Positions 47,391-60,550 of a stretch of DNA of 64,000 nucleotides are shown one piece after another (position 1 is the stretch's first letter; each line of letters begins with the position of its first letter). A program made the position numbers and the translations under genes. The stretch comes from Ephydatia muelleri (Eukaryota > Porifera > Demospongiae > Spongillida > Spongillidae): the NCBI GenBank assembly GCA_013339895.1, contig JABACO010000001.1, positions 13,134,678-13,198,677 on the forward strand. The letters run 5' to 3'. The notes beneath the pieces were generated by a model. That model did no database searches. It saw only the letters and a list, made by a program, of their open reading frames with translations, and was not told the DNA's origin.

Positions 47391-49235
47391 ATGTCGATCC
47401 CGCTGTTCCCCCCCATGTGCGTGGTGCCTCCCGTGGAAACCCGCTGCACTTTCTTTGGCATCACGATCCCATGTGTCCCCGCCGTGGTCACTACAGAAAA
47501 CGACGATCTGTTTGGCATGGAGGTCCTGATGGGGCATTGGATCACCTTCATCATCCTCATGGCCATCGGCCTGCTCATGCTGTCTTACGCCCGATGGCCT
47601 TTTACCTACGCCGACGCCATGAAGATCACGATCGGGCTCTACTCCATAATCACTGCCTTCTTCGCTCTCTTTCGCCTCGGCTTCCACGTCAGCCGCCTCC
47701 TCCTGATCATGGCGGCGCTCCACAACCTCCCCGAGTGGGCCATCTTCGTCCAGGTATCGGCGGCGAACACGAACAGCACCATGGTCAAAAACGGTCTACG
47801 AGCGGCGACGTTTTTCATCCTGACCATAGTGTTCCTGGTGGTGATGATGCCCACGCTCACCTACGCCCTCTTGGCGGAGCAGGCCTTCGGCATCATGCTC
47901 GATTTTGCTCTTCCGCTAGCATTCATTTACCAGTACATCACTGGCTCCTCCAAGGTCAAGTCGTTCTACTTATTTCCCGCCATGGCCCACACCATCCATC
48001 TTTTCTTCACCATCATCCCGCTCGTTTTAGCTAACTTCTACGTCGGTCGCACCTCCTGGTTTTCCAGCTTCTTCCTTGAAACGTCCATCTACGTCTCGGC
48101 GCCCATTACGCACAGTCTGTATGCGGTAAGCTGTCATAGTCATACGGATGTATAATGAAGGTGGTTGCAGTTTTTAAGCGGTGGTTGCATGCATGTATGT
48201 ACTTGTACATCGTGTCGATGCCTTGCGGCAAGTTACCATATTAATTGATTGCAAGTACATTGTACATGTACAAATGCTGCTATACAATTTCTTTATCCCC
48301 TATTTTTAGAGGTGGAGTTTTGAGTTCGACGAATACAAGCAAACCGAGACAGTGAAGGACAAGCCCACCAACGTCCTTCCCCAAGACCTTCGCGTGAAGA
48401 ACGTGGTCTGGTTCCTCGTCATCGGTTTCCTGCTCGGCCTTGTGCCCCTCATAGGGCTTCCGGCGAGCCTCGGATTCTGTGCCACCACCCCGCACTGCAC
48501 ACCCAAAGGTGCCATTGTGGCGACGTCTGTCGCTGTGGTGCACCCTGGGTTTGAAGTGGCATTCGAAGACATGATAGCCTTTAGAAAATTAATCGAGTTG
48601 CCAAGGGTAACCGCGGGTACGAGATAATCTATGCAGACCTCAGCGACAGAAGAAAATTTCGTATTATTGAACACTGGGACTCCGCGGCAAACCGCAGCAT
48701 CTGGCTGAAGGACGTTCACGACCCAACATTTGAAGAACCCTCTATTAGATCTCTGCTCGTGGGCGAGAAGCTACAGGAGTCGGAAACCTACATATCTCAT
48801 TACCAGCCCTCCGAATGCCGCAAGGTTGCCTCGGGTGCGGTTGACATCCACCTGGACGCCAGCTGCGACCGTGTGTGGAGCGTCGTTTCCAATTGGTCCG
48901 ACTGCACGTGGGTGGCGGGCTGCCTGTACGCCGTGCAAGGGGCGAAGGTCAACGCCCGGGTCCTGCACACAAATGAAGGCGACACCCTATCCGAGGTTTA
49001 CCATAAACTCGATGCGAAAGAACGCGAGTTGATATACGAGGTCGTGCAGCCCGGCCCTCTGAAGGGGTACACAGGCCACTTGAAGGTCGCAGATACGGGC
49101 AGAGAGGTACCTGGCTGTTACGCTACGTACCGCTTCATGATCCCCAAGGTCAAGGGTGGCGTCTCCCTTGACGCGGCATATGACAAACTTTTAAACGTTA
49201 TCATCCTTGCAATGAAGAAGGTGTTCAAGTCGTAG
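47391..49235 (+). CDS. Multi-pass membrane protein fused to ABM-like and SRPBCC-like domains
   Basis: ATG at 47391 starts MSIPLFPPMCVV. Exon 1 (47391-48125) and exon 2 (48310-49235) join in phase 0 (GCG|GTAAGC ... TTTTTAG|AGG). Exon 1 encodes six or seven hydrophobic segments (HWITFIILMAIGLLMLSY, FFILTIVFLVVMMPTLTYAL, LFFTIIPLVLANFYV). Exon 2 adds another (VVWFLVIGFLLGLVPLIGLP). It is followed by an ABM-like domain (AIVATSVAVVHPGFEVAFED, then GNRGYEIIYADL and FRIIEHWDS). The C-terminus is SRPBCC-like (DIHLDASCDRVWSVVSNWSD, YHKLDAKERELIYEV), ending at the TAG at 49233. A one-base shift between about 48580 and 48600 separates the first part of ABM from the rest, so the copy is either broken or misread there. 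Its GC-rich third codon positions contrast with the AT-rich surroundings. Function unknown; a membrane-anchored enzyme or lipid-binding role is a guess. Confidence 0.7.
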
Positions 49236-49537
49236 CTATTAACTGAGGCTATCTATTGTAGTAGCCAGATTGTTTCTGTGTTTATGTGTATGTAATAGCT
49301 ATAGAATATGATGTATTATGATGATGATTATTATTGTTGAATTGTATCCACTGGGGAACAAGAGGGCAAAGGTGATCGATCGATTAGGGCGTTGACCGGA
49401 GGTGTTTATGAATACAGTTACCATCATAGGATATGAGCTGCAGGCATGAATATTCGTGTACTAAATGCAGGCATTCATGCTGGCTCTTATGCACTTGTGC
49501 ATACGCTGGCATCGTTGATCATGTCCCAGTCACGCAA
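49236..49537. other. 3' flank of the ABM/SRPBCC gene
   Basis: AT-rich with ATTATGATGATGATTATTAT. No further coding signal. Confidence 0.5.
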
Positions 49538-49650
49538 AAATTGATCCGGGCAAAAATTGATCCGGCCGGATCACTTTTGACAGCCAAAATCGATCCGGTC
49601 GGTGAATTTTGGCTGCCAAAACTGATCTGCCTATTCCAAAAGTGATCCGG
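49538..49650. repeat. Cluster of GATCCGG palindromes
   Basis: GATCCGG or its inverse occurs six times, including TGATCCGGCCGGATCA, with a hairpin GCCAAAAT...ATTTTGGC between. The build is like that of the GGAATACGGTCC repeat at 33466 but the sequence is different. Confidence 0.7.
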
Positions 49651-49810
49651 GTACTAAAATCACTTTATAACTATGCACAATCTGCTGATAGGGTAGGTAC
49701 AATAATTTATTGGTAGGACCTGCTTTCCGCCAGCACAATGTTGCATGTCGCATGCTGAATGCACGCAGGACACTAAATGAGTCATCAGATTGCTGTTCCT
49801 GGCATTAGCA

Positions 49811-49897
49811 CAATCAATGCACGATTGTATCAGCTGTTAGATTTGAGAAAATAAAATTTATATCCAAGGACGTGTTCAAAAACAATTACCCTGACAA
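49811..49897 (+). repeat. Right copy of the direct repeat flanking the membrane/ABM/SRPBCC gene
   Basis: CAATCAATGCACGATTGTAT through GGACGTGTTCAAAAA. See 46488-46571. Confidence 0.75.
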
Positions 49898-50258
49898 CGA
49901 GATTTATTAGAGTGCTTTTGTTTCACAACCCATTTCCAAATAACAATGTAGCCAAAGAACATGTTCAGTCTATGCAAGTTGGAACCTGAAGTGACCGATT
50001 TGGATCCAAATTAAAGATGGTGATTTAACTGATTCCATCTGAGACAATGCCAGTGCATGAACTACATGTGTGCAGCATCATGCATAAAGCATGCACTCTG
50101 CTAAGCTACTGAGCATAATGCCCTGATTCATCCATGTACAAGGTATAGGGGGGTATGGTAAACATATGGCATGCATGATGTACACATACACAGGCAATAA
50201 CACCCTCTGTTGGTGAGGTGGTGGGGGAGGGGGGAGGGGGAAGAGGGAGTGTATAACT

Positions 50259-50573
50259 TCAATCCGCTTCATTCTCTCCCATTGGGTACAGCGGACACTT
50301 TTTCTTGAATGCCTCCACCTCCTCCTCCTTCAGCACGATGGTCTTCATGATCGGGCTATCCACTGAACACTCCATCTCCTTGTCTTCAGCATCGAAGTCA
50401 ACACTGGTCGTGTGATGGCTGACAACCTAATGGCCCCGCATAGAAAGTCAGCTTACACAGCTGTAATGGCGTACTTTAATAGTCAATCGTCTGCACTCGG
50501 GATTGGGTATAATGCATCGTTGGTACCACTCCAACATTCCCTTCCTGGTGACACTCCTCAGCACTTCGACCTG

Positions 50574-50605
<32 letters not shown>

Positions 50606-53600
50606 TACACACACACAAATACACACACACAAATACACACAAATACAGATACAGACACAGACACACAAACAAATACAGACACAGACACGCAAACAAATAC
50701 AGACACAGAGACACAAACAAATACACACACAAACACACACACATACACACACAAACACATACACACACGCACACATACACACACACACACACACACAAAC
50801 ACATCAATTCAATTCACAACTCACATTCAACAGGGTTACATTCCACCTGCAGGCTAACAGTATATGTCCAACATTTCAATGAGCACAAGCAAGTATCATC
50901 TTTGACATTCAAATAACTAAGCCCCGCTCCCAACCCCAGTCACTTCCACACCTGCATGCAAACTTAGGATAATTGTGACCACACCAACACCACCCAGTAC
51001 ACCAGTACACAACACTCCATACACCACATACAACACTCAGTATACCACACACAACACTCAGTATAGTATACCACACCCAGTACACACACCTCTTTCTCCA
51101 GTCGATCAAATTGATAGGACTGGGTAACAACTTCCTTCCAATTTCTACCCACTTCGTTCTGCAGACTGATATCCGGCTCAAGTTTTGATTGAAAAAGAGA
51201 GTCCACCTGTCAACACATAGGACATGACCAATTCAGTTGCAGTCAACCTTTCATCACTTAACCCTCCTCCATCTCATCTATCAAGTAACCCAGCATGGTA
51301 CATCTTTAACCCCTTCATTCCAGCAACCTGTACAACTCATTACATGGGAATGAAAGTACGATTCTGTCCAAGATGAAAGAGAGTTTAAAAAGTCCTCCAA
51401 GAACCGATTGATGCAGCCGCAGGCGTACTTTGTACTGCACATGGAAATAAAATTAATAAACTGAACTAAACAGTTCAATTTAATGAATGACCTGCATTTG
51501 GACTCATGGGTGGACAGGGTCAAGGATACACCACCGATGCCAAATGTGTTGTGACCCTTCCACAACACACTGTACCTATAGGAGGAGCAAGAGGAGAGGA
51601 TATCACTGCACACACTACCTGACATGGAAGGGATAGGTACCCAAGTTGTTTCGTCCTCAACATGTTGAAGCATGGCTCATTAATACAGTACTAAATGAAT
51701 AATACAAATCATTAAAAAAAGTAATGAGAATGGTTTAACAAACAATTAACAGCTGCAACATGACTGATTCTGTGACAGATTTAGTTGTTGCAGCACACTG
51801 CAGTGCGAGAGCAAGAGTAATTGTAAGTAAGAGGAGGATATGCTTAACACATAATTGCGTATGTTGCATATGTATTGTTGTCACTCTTCCAAAAGAAGGA
51901 GTGTGGGTGTGCATTTAAAAAAACAAAAACAGGATTAACCTGGAAATAGTCCACAATGACAGTGCTTGGAGACTGCTTGTTCTTGTGCACGGCTTCAACT
52001 ATAATGTGAGTGTTCTCAGGGAGCTGAACAGCTTTCGGCTGACAGTTGTAGTCATAGATTCAACAAACACACATCACACACACATCATGTAAAGGCACTG
52101 TCACGAAAAAAAAACTTTTGTTGTATAAACAATTAAAACCGACATGAGTAAATGAATTTGATGCTACATGTTACATTATCTTTATCACAAGCATGCCCTC
52201 AAGATGTCCTCCATGCCTCACTACTGTCAACTGTAGCTTCGGTTTTATGTCTGCCTCACTGTTGCAAAATAAAACAATTTTGTCTCCCTGTCCGAATCTT
52301 AAATGGATCACTTAAGTATTTGGCTCATGGTCATATTAAAGATTACCTCAACTGACTGACCAAGCAATAGTTCCTTCAGGCTAATGATATCACGAGTGAA
52401 CGGTTAATTCAAGAACATAGCACACATGATCGATGCTTTCAGAATTTATGTGTTTAAAATTACAACTTTATTAGATAAATTTAGAATTACAAACAATATC
52501 GCAAAAGAATTCTACATAGTATAAGTATGTCAGTGTCGCCTTCAAAAGTAAGCGAGGTGTGTGACCACCTGCTAGGCATTATACAAGGTGTGTCACCCAC
52601 CTGCTGGGCATCATACGATGACATCAGTAAAGGAGAGAACTCCAAATGGCTAGATACGTGCATAACACATACAGTATGAAATAGGCACCAAAGCACATCT
52701 CAAATCAGCTCACTTGCAAATGTATTTCACCATCTGCTTTGCTTCCTATTTAAAACACCTCCACAATCACAGCTGCACAATGACCTACTACATCAACTGA
52801 CCTCAGGTGCAATGTTTGCCTGTACCAGAAGTTCCACAAACATCTGCCTTTTGAAGTTGTTCACAAATTCCTATGCAAAGGTTAATCATGACTAGACTGC
52901 TCACAAGACCAGAATTGGCATTACTGTAAGCTCCTTCAAAGTCACGCTGTCTATCGTGCTCAAGCTCAGTGCATTGGTTGCACTCCAACCCCTGTGGCAC
53001 TGAAGGATCTTTTGCATTAGGACCCTGTGGATTGATATGGTGATTATTATTGAGGACGTTGGCTAATACAGAAGTATTAATAGTGTCAATAGGATACATT
53101 CTCTGAGTCTGTAATAGCATTTGAGAGTATTGATTGTAAAGATGATTAAAATAGACCCTGTTGCAAACATAGTCTCAATTCTATACAATATATTCAGCAA
53201 AAGATAAAAGAAAATTAATAGGTAGAAATCAATCAAGCTACTATGCTGAACTGTGAATTGACCCCTCCCACTTCTTCTACACCTACAGGTCCTAACATGC
53301 CTTGCCCATAGGTAATACATTCACACAATCACATAGAGAGCTCTCTGTTAGGCAAAGGTGTACACACTTTGCATATTTCTTTGGTTTCAGCAGATAGTTT
53401 TGAAGGTATCTGGTGACATCATCCTGTGTACATGGTGGGTGTGGTCATAGTGGACATAGTTGACCATTGATAACCTCACCTTGAATGCCTGAAAATGCTC
53501 CTCTGAGACGGAGAAATGGGCCACAATAGTTATCAATGTTTCCAGCAGATGCTAAAGGGTTGAAAGCATAATATCTCCAGCAGCAGCTCAGGGATCTAAT

Positions 53601-54553
53601 AATAGCTAAGTACTTAAACCTCAATTAATATTTTAAGCAGCAACTATATGTAAGTTCTAAATCATTAGTTACTAAATCATTAGTTATTAATGCACCCAGC
53701 ATAAGCTAGAAGGTTATTAATGTCTACAGCAGAGGCTAAGGGGTTAACATTTAGTCATGTTTCATAACAAGCTAAGGGGTCACACATAATCTGGTTAATT
53801 GTAACTATAGAAACAAGTACAATTACAGTACAATTGAAAGATTTACATGTACCGAAAACCTGATGGTATGTTTCAGATTTGAGCAGTTAAGGATATATTT
53901 TGGATAGAAAATCAAATAAGATCAAGCAACTTCTATTACACCCTTGAAAAAACAAATTACCCCTTTCGTTATTGCATATAAATATAAATCATGACGTTTG
54001 CACATCAATGAAATACAATTAGTCCCATCCTCAAAGGAGTGTTTATTGCATTCAACTCACCCTCAACTTGTAATTCGATCCATGCACACATAGTGTCATC
54101 CCTTGTACATCAGCTCCAAAACAATAACTGAAACCAAATAGAGCAATAGTGTTCATAGCCTAATGCGGTTTGCAAGAGCTGCAATACATGTCACTGAGAA
54201 AACACTTTGAGATGATAAACAATCAAGCCATGCAACCACTTGTCTGTAAACTCTGCAACTTATGAACAATAATATTTAATAACCATAATAGGTCAACCTT
54301 TTTTGTGCATCAGAGCACTAATTTGCAACTATTATCGCATCTTGTAAGATAGATGTCAAATAAAACAAATGACAATAGGTAATGTCTAGAGCTAATGGAA
54401 TATTGACAGCCAGCTGACACATCCAGTCCTTCAGGACTAGCCCCACCCACTCAAATCCCTCACAACCAGCCCACCCCTCATATCTTACCCCAGTTGAGCA
54501 ACAGCTGCCTTCTCATTCAGCAGGTGAAGGAAAAGGCTCATCATGAAAGAACT

Positions 54554-54588
<35 letters not shown>

Positions 54589-57500
54589 TACACACATGAA
54601 CAAACACATGCATAAATACCACGCATGTAAGCACATGCATACATACAGAACACCCAATGTAACACATGCACGGACCAGCTAGCAATTGAAGCATACTCAA
54701 GTTGGCTCTCACGACTCACTTCCGAGCACTCTCCAGGTGTACAGCTGTCCTGAACAACACGCATACATAACCTACACGACACCACCAATGCCAATAGCCT
54801 GTAAACAATAGAGCACACTACTAGCTACACAGTGTGTACCTCGTTGGGCAAGGTAGACAGAATCTCGCCGAAACCACAGCTTGTAATGGTCGCATTCATC
54901 AATCATAACAGGGTACTGCAGAAAATAAAGACACAAGTGTCATTTCACACTGCCTGCACTGTATGGTACAACCTGCACTGTACCTTCTGCTGTGGTGAGA
55001 TGCATGTCTTTAGTGATAATTTGGTAGCTGAAAATAACCTGTAATGATGATTTGTTAAAGACATGCAACAAAACCTACAACTTGTGAACATTGTTGGAGA
55101 GGGCAGATGAAGATGGGGGTTTAGCGGCAAGTCTGAAACGAAGGGAACAATTAGAGCTAGTGAGAAGAGGAGAGAAGAGGAGGAAGAGGGATCAGAGGAG
55201 GTAAAGTAGGCAGGGAGGGGAGTAGTAGGTGTAGTAGAAGGCAGGGAGGGGAGGAGAAGAATAGGTGTGGTAGGAGACAGGGAGGGGAGGGGTAGATGTG
55301 CTAGGAGACAGGGAGGAGAGGAGTAGGTGTGGTAGGAGACAGGGAGGGGAGGAGAAGAATAGGTGTGGTAGGAGACAGGGAGGGGAGGGGTAGATGTGCT
55401 AGGAGACAGGGAGGGGAGGAGTAGGTGTGGTAGGAGACAGGGAGGGGAGGAGTAGGTCTGCTAGGAGACAGGGAGGGGTAGGTGTGGTAGGAGACAGGGA
55501 GGGGTAGGTGTGGTAGGAGACAGGGAGGGGTAGGTGTGGTAGGAGTCAGGGAGGGTAGGAGAGGAATAGGTGTGGTAGGAGACAGGGAGGGGAGGAGTAG
55601 GTGTGCTAGGAGACAGGGAGGGGTAGGTGTGGTAGGAGACAGGGAGGGGTAGGTGTGGTAGGAGTCAGGGAGGGTAGGAGAGGAATAGGTGTGGTAGGAG
55701 ACAGGGAGGGGAGGAGTAGGTGTGCTAGGAGACAGGGAGGGGTAGGTGTGGTAGGAGACAGGGAGGGGTAGGTGTGGTAGGAGTCAGGGAGGGTAGGAGA
55801 GGAATAGGTGTGGTAGGAGACAGGGAGGGGAGGAGTAGGTGTGCTAGGAGACAGGGAGGGGTAGGTGTGGTAGGAGACAGGGAGGGGTAGGTGTGGTAGG
55901 AGACAGGGAGGGTAGGATACAGGGAGGGGAGGAGTAGGTGTGGTAGAGGGAGGGGTAGGTGTGGTAGGAGACAGGGAGGGGTAGGTGTGGTAGGAGGCAG
56001 GGAGGGGTAGGTATACTTTGCCATCCTGCCATCCAGTCTGACGGTAGCTCTGTGAAGGTCATGAATCGAAAAAAAAAAAAGTAGTAACATCAGTATAGCA
56101 AGGAAAAGAAACATGATCAAAGAAATGAAGACTTTACAGACCTTCTGAAGAGAACTGTGTTCCAAACCACTTCTCCCTACCAGCACACTGCGGAGCAAAC
56201 TTCTTTGAAACAAGGAGAATGTTAGCCTTCTCTGGAGTAAGCATGTCCTGAAAGGCAGCTATAGACTAGCGAGAGAGCAATCATTTTTCAAGGCCTGCAG
56301 CCCTATCACAGATCCTCTTTTATAAACATCAGTTATAGCAGCATTGAGGCACCTTTCTTAAACAGTTGGTGTACATGCTAAAGGACACAACAGTTCTTAG
56401 CTGGCAGTAGAGTCACTGCAAGCTGAAATACGCAGTAGCATAGTGCATATAGTGTAAAGCCACAGTGGAATGTAACAGAATTTTGCAACAGCATTTTCTG
56501 CTTGTGTGGTGCATATGTACTGCATGTATAAACAACAAAATGTTTCAAATGAATTATTCATAAAGCATGATGCTACACACATCCCACTGTACAAGCGTGT
56601 CACAAGCACCCCCACAGCTACGACAACACAATCTGTATCTGCGTCTCTTCCATGATTGTGTCTTCCCTGGTAATGTGGCTCCAAGACAGTGGGACCCTTG
56701 GATAAAACTTTCAACTCTTGTGACATAATGTGATGAGCCATTTTGTGGTTCTATTGAACTAGTCATTACTATTGTGAGCTACACTAGCTCACAACATGGA
56801 AACAAACAGCATGTGATGGGCACATAGCCTCCACACCTGGTGGTCATACTGGAACATGAGGTCATATCCAGTGAGGAAGTCCTCTTCTGGGAAGTACTGC
56901 ATTGATTCAGACAACATTGAGACACAGTAGACTGGATTGTCTATTGTTTTCTGTTTATGGAGAGATGAAAGATAGAGATATGAGGATATAAAGAGAAATG
57001 ATGGTAGTATTATGATGACCAAAATAAGCAGCAATTGATTCACATTCATCCCATACCTCATCTATGGAGTTAAATCTCTTCTCTTCAACAGCTTGAATCT
57101 CTTGATAGATCCTGCATCATTGTGTTTTAACAATGCATAATTCACACCACAAACACAACTGTAGTTGCATGCACACATAAGAATACTAGCGCATTGACTG
57201 ACCACTCCTGCGGACCAAGCTCCCTTAGCATTTTGAAGTATTGGAAGATCAGAGTTATGCACTGCCAAAGAGGGAAGACACCTGGTTCAAATGACAGGAC
57301 CACCACACCACAACAGTCGCATACCTCAAGCACATTCTCTAATCCGTTATTCTGGGAAAAACAAAATAGGAGGCATCAAATAATACATGTATGCATGCTT
57401 ATCATCCCAAAATGGCACAATTTTGAAATTATTGGTCCCCCTAGTCCATGTATTTCCTTTAATCGGTCCCCGACAGACCGATGTGTAAGGGAACCTTTTC

Positions 57501-60452
57501 TGGTGTGTCAGCTCACTGCTTAGAGCTACAGCCCACAGCCGCACAATAATGCTCACTGTCAGTGTTGCGATGCAGGTGAAGAAACTGTAGCATGAATTAT
57601 CGTCGTAGCTCCCTCCTCTGTTGCCAGTCTCCAGGTGTGTCGCTAATTGCCTTGATTGGAGAGACGGAAGCACAACCTAAGCACTGCAAATAGCGGGGAC
57701 GCCTCTAACCCACCTCATCTTCAGGAGAGAAAGGACACTCCCATCTCCCTCACTATCAAGAAGCCAGCCAAGGTAGTACATCGGCTTTATCCTACAAAGA
57801 CCAAATCCAAAACACTTAATTCCATGACTACTGTACAATAAGCATGTATAATGCACATGCACAACACATTATGCTCACAGGCATATACATGTACACACAC
57901 ATACATACACACTCGAATGCATGGTACCTGTAGGACTGGCTAGGAAGTACCCACGTGATATGGACCTCCTGTATATCCTCCACGGGGACAACTGTTGTGC
58001 ATTAATTGGATTATTAAACATTGCACATGGACACACGCCACCTGTACATGGGCATACTCCAGTGCACGAGTACACACCATACATGGGCATACCTTTGTAC
58101 AGTCTGCAAAACAAAGAATCATCAAATGCGGAACACTGGGGCAGGGGAGAGTGGAGCAGGGAGTGGGGCAGGAGAGAGTGGAGCAGGAAGTGGGGCAGGA
58201 GAGAGTGGAGCAGGGAGTGGGGCAGGAGAGAGTGGAGCAGGGAGTGGGGCAGGAGAGAGTGAGGCAGAAGAGAGTGGGGCAGGGGAGAGTGGGGCAGAGT
58301 GGGGCAGCGAGAAGACGACTATCTCTTCATAAAAACCTTTTGCATTATCAACTCACTAAAACACTTGGCGAGCTTGCAGGGGAGGTTTGCCTGCAAGAAA
58401 CAAGCATGCAGGAGCTTCAAGTGCAAAGACAACCCTTGAGCCATGCCCATATACCTGCAAGGGACTGAACTGAATACTTCTCTTGTCCAGACCTCCAGTG
58501 TGTCTAAAGGATCTGAAACCCAATGAAACATGGGCAGTTTTAAAATGGAATGCAGCAGGCTTATGGGCTGGAACCACCTAGACCTGTGGAGTTCTGCTTG
58601 CCTTTATGCCATGCCTACCAGCATTTCATACATGTGATGTAATAAATATAAGTGCAGCATTAATTACTTTTTCAACTGCAAACTGACGGCAAGTATAGTT
58701 GCTAAGCTGTCAAAGAAACATTAATAGCTACCCTGAGTATTAGGTCTGGATTTGTTACTGGTATAATAATATGTAGCCTTTCTAAATCAGACACATGGTA
58801 TAGAGTTTAAAGCATAGCAATAGGGAAGAGGGGGTTGGAGTACGAGAATGGTCCGTTATAACCCCTCCACCTGGTTCTCTATCAGACTACTGTTAGTGCA
58901 TCACAATTATTTTTCCTCATACAATCAATTGCCCAGAGACCATTGAAAGGGTAGAGTAAACATAATTATCATTCAGTGAGACACTTTCATTTGTGAAAGA
59001 CTCTTAAATACACATTAGAGTACAGAAGCAGTGTGCCCCCCCCCCCACACACACACACACACACCCACACCCTCTACCCCCCTGCATGGATATTCCCACA
59101 TTCCCCACAGCATAGTTCATCCGAATTATACACTGGCAATTTTTAGGCAGGGAAACTCCAACCATATTCACTGCAAAAAAGATATCGTTTGTGATTTCAC
59201 TGAATTATTGCAATCTCAAACATTTCCGTCATGCGACACAAATGAAATGCACCAATCCAAACTCATTAAAACCCACTTTTCCACATGCGCCCAATATTAT
59301 GAAATTGTGACTGAATAAGTCAGCTCATCCATGATCAACCTTATGATGCAAATATGTGGTGCAAACCAAATCTAGACCCTTAACAAATCAATTTAAATCT
59401 TTATCCAATAAAATTTCAAGATAAACTAATGGTTTTATAAACATCAGTTGGTAGTCCTTGAGTAATATAAAAAAAGAACTTTTTACAGATTTGTAATGTG
59501 ACATACAATAATAGTAGTTTGGCATTTTGATTTAGATCAAAAGCTTGAATTTTAACTGTAAGCGTATTTGCACGCACACACATGCACACACCTCTGGACA
59601 TGACAGCAACAGTCATAAGATGGGAGGAGTAGAATTGCAGGTGGAAGTCTCTCAGAACTTTCGCAACATTGATGCCCTGTCAAATGCGAAGTGTAAATAA
59701 GGAGATTGGAGGAGGGGAAAGTGATAAAACAAAGAAAAAGGATGGGGAAGAGGATAGGGGAAGAGATGAAGAAAAGGGAATTAGGTGAAGAGGTGGAGAG
59801 GTGAGGAGAGGGGACAGGGAAGAAGTGATTGAGGAGATGAGTGACTTTACACTGACCTTCTTTTTTGGTGTTATTTTGAGTGACTCCCTATTGCCTGGGA
59901 AACAATATCATTTCAAATGCGCATGCCATAGAACCTCCGCATTGCAATGTAAATCGCAACAACAATTTTATATTGGCACATTAAATACATGGCACACAGT
60001 CCACTGAATTGTGCCCCTCCCCCTCCTATGATAATTGTTGCTCAATTCCATCCACCAGTGCACCCCCCCCCCCCCCCCCCCCCCCCCCCCGAGCCATAAT
60101 CTCGACACACCCCATATGAACATTGAGGCCGGGTGTTTTGGGTTTGCAACACAGGAACTGAACAACTGCTCGATTCTGTTTTCGTCAATCTGAGAGGCAT
60201 CTTGGAACTCTAGCAACAGGAAGAGAACACATTAATGTAATACAATTTCTGAAATGCATAAACCATTGCAGGTCATCCCATTGAGAGGTGAAGTACACCC
60301 TCCCCAAACCCCCCCCCCCCCCCCCCCCCACTTTTTCCAGGGACCCACTGCATGAGATGAGCACCCCCATTACCCACCTGAAATCTGTATATACTACATT
60401 TGCATATCACAAGCAAAGGTCTGTGGTACTCATGTGCACACACAATGACACA

Positions 60453-60550
<98 letters not shown>

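Noticed and set aside
47256-48034. Other long open frames overlapping the GC-rich gene on both strands
   Set aside because: Shadow frames caused by GC-rich codons. Only the frame from 47391 has membrane segments and a phase-consistent splice to exon 2.
47391-49235. Bacterial contamination as the source of the GC-rich gene
   Set aside because: It has a spliceosomal-type intron (48126-48309) and AT-rich animal-like flanks on both sides.
55725-56213. Pro/Leu/Ser/Thr-rich 162-codon open frame
   Set aside because: Translation of the purine-rich minisatellite on the minus strand. Only its edges contain nardilysin exons.
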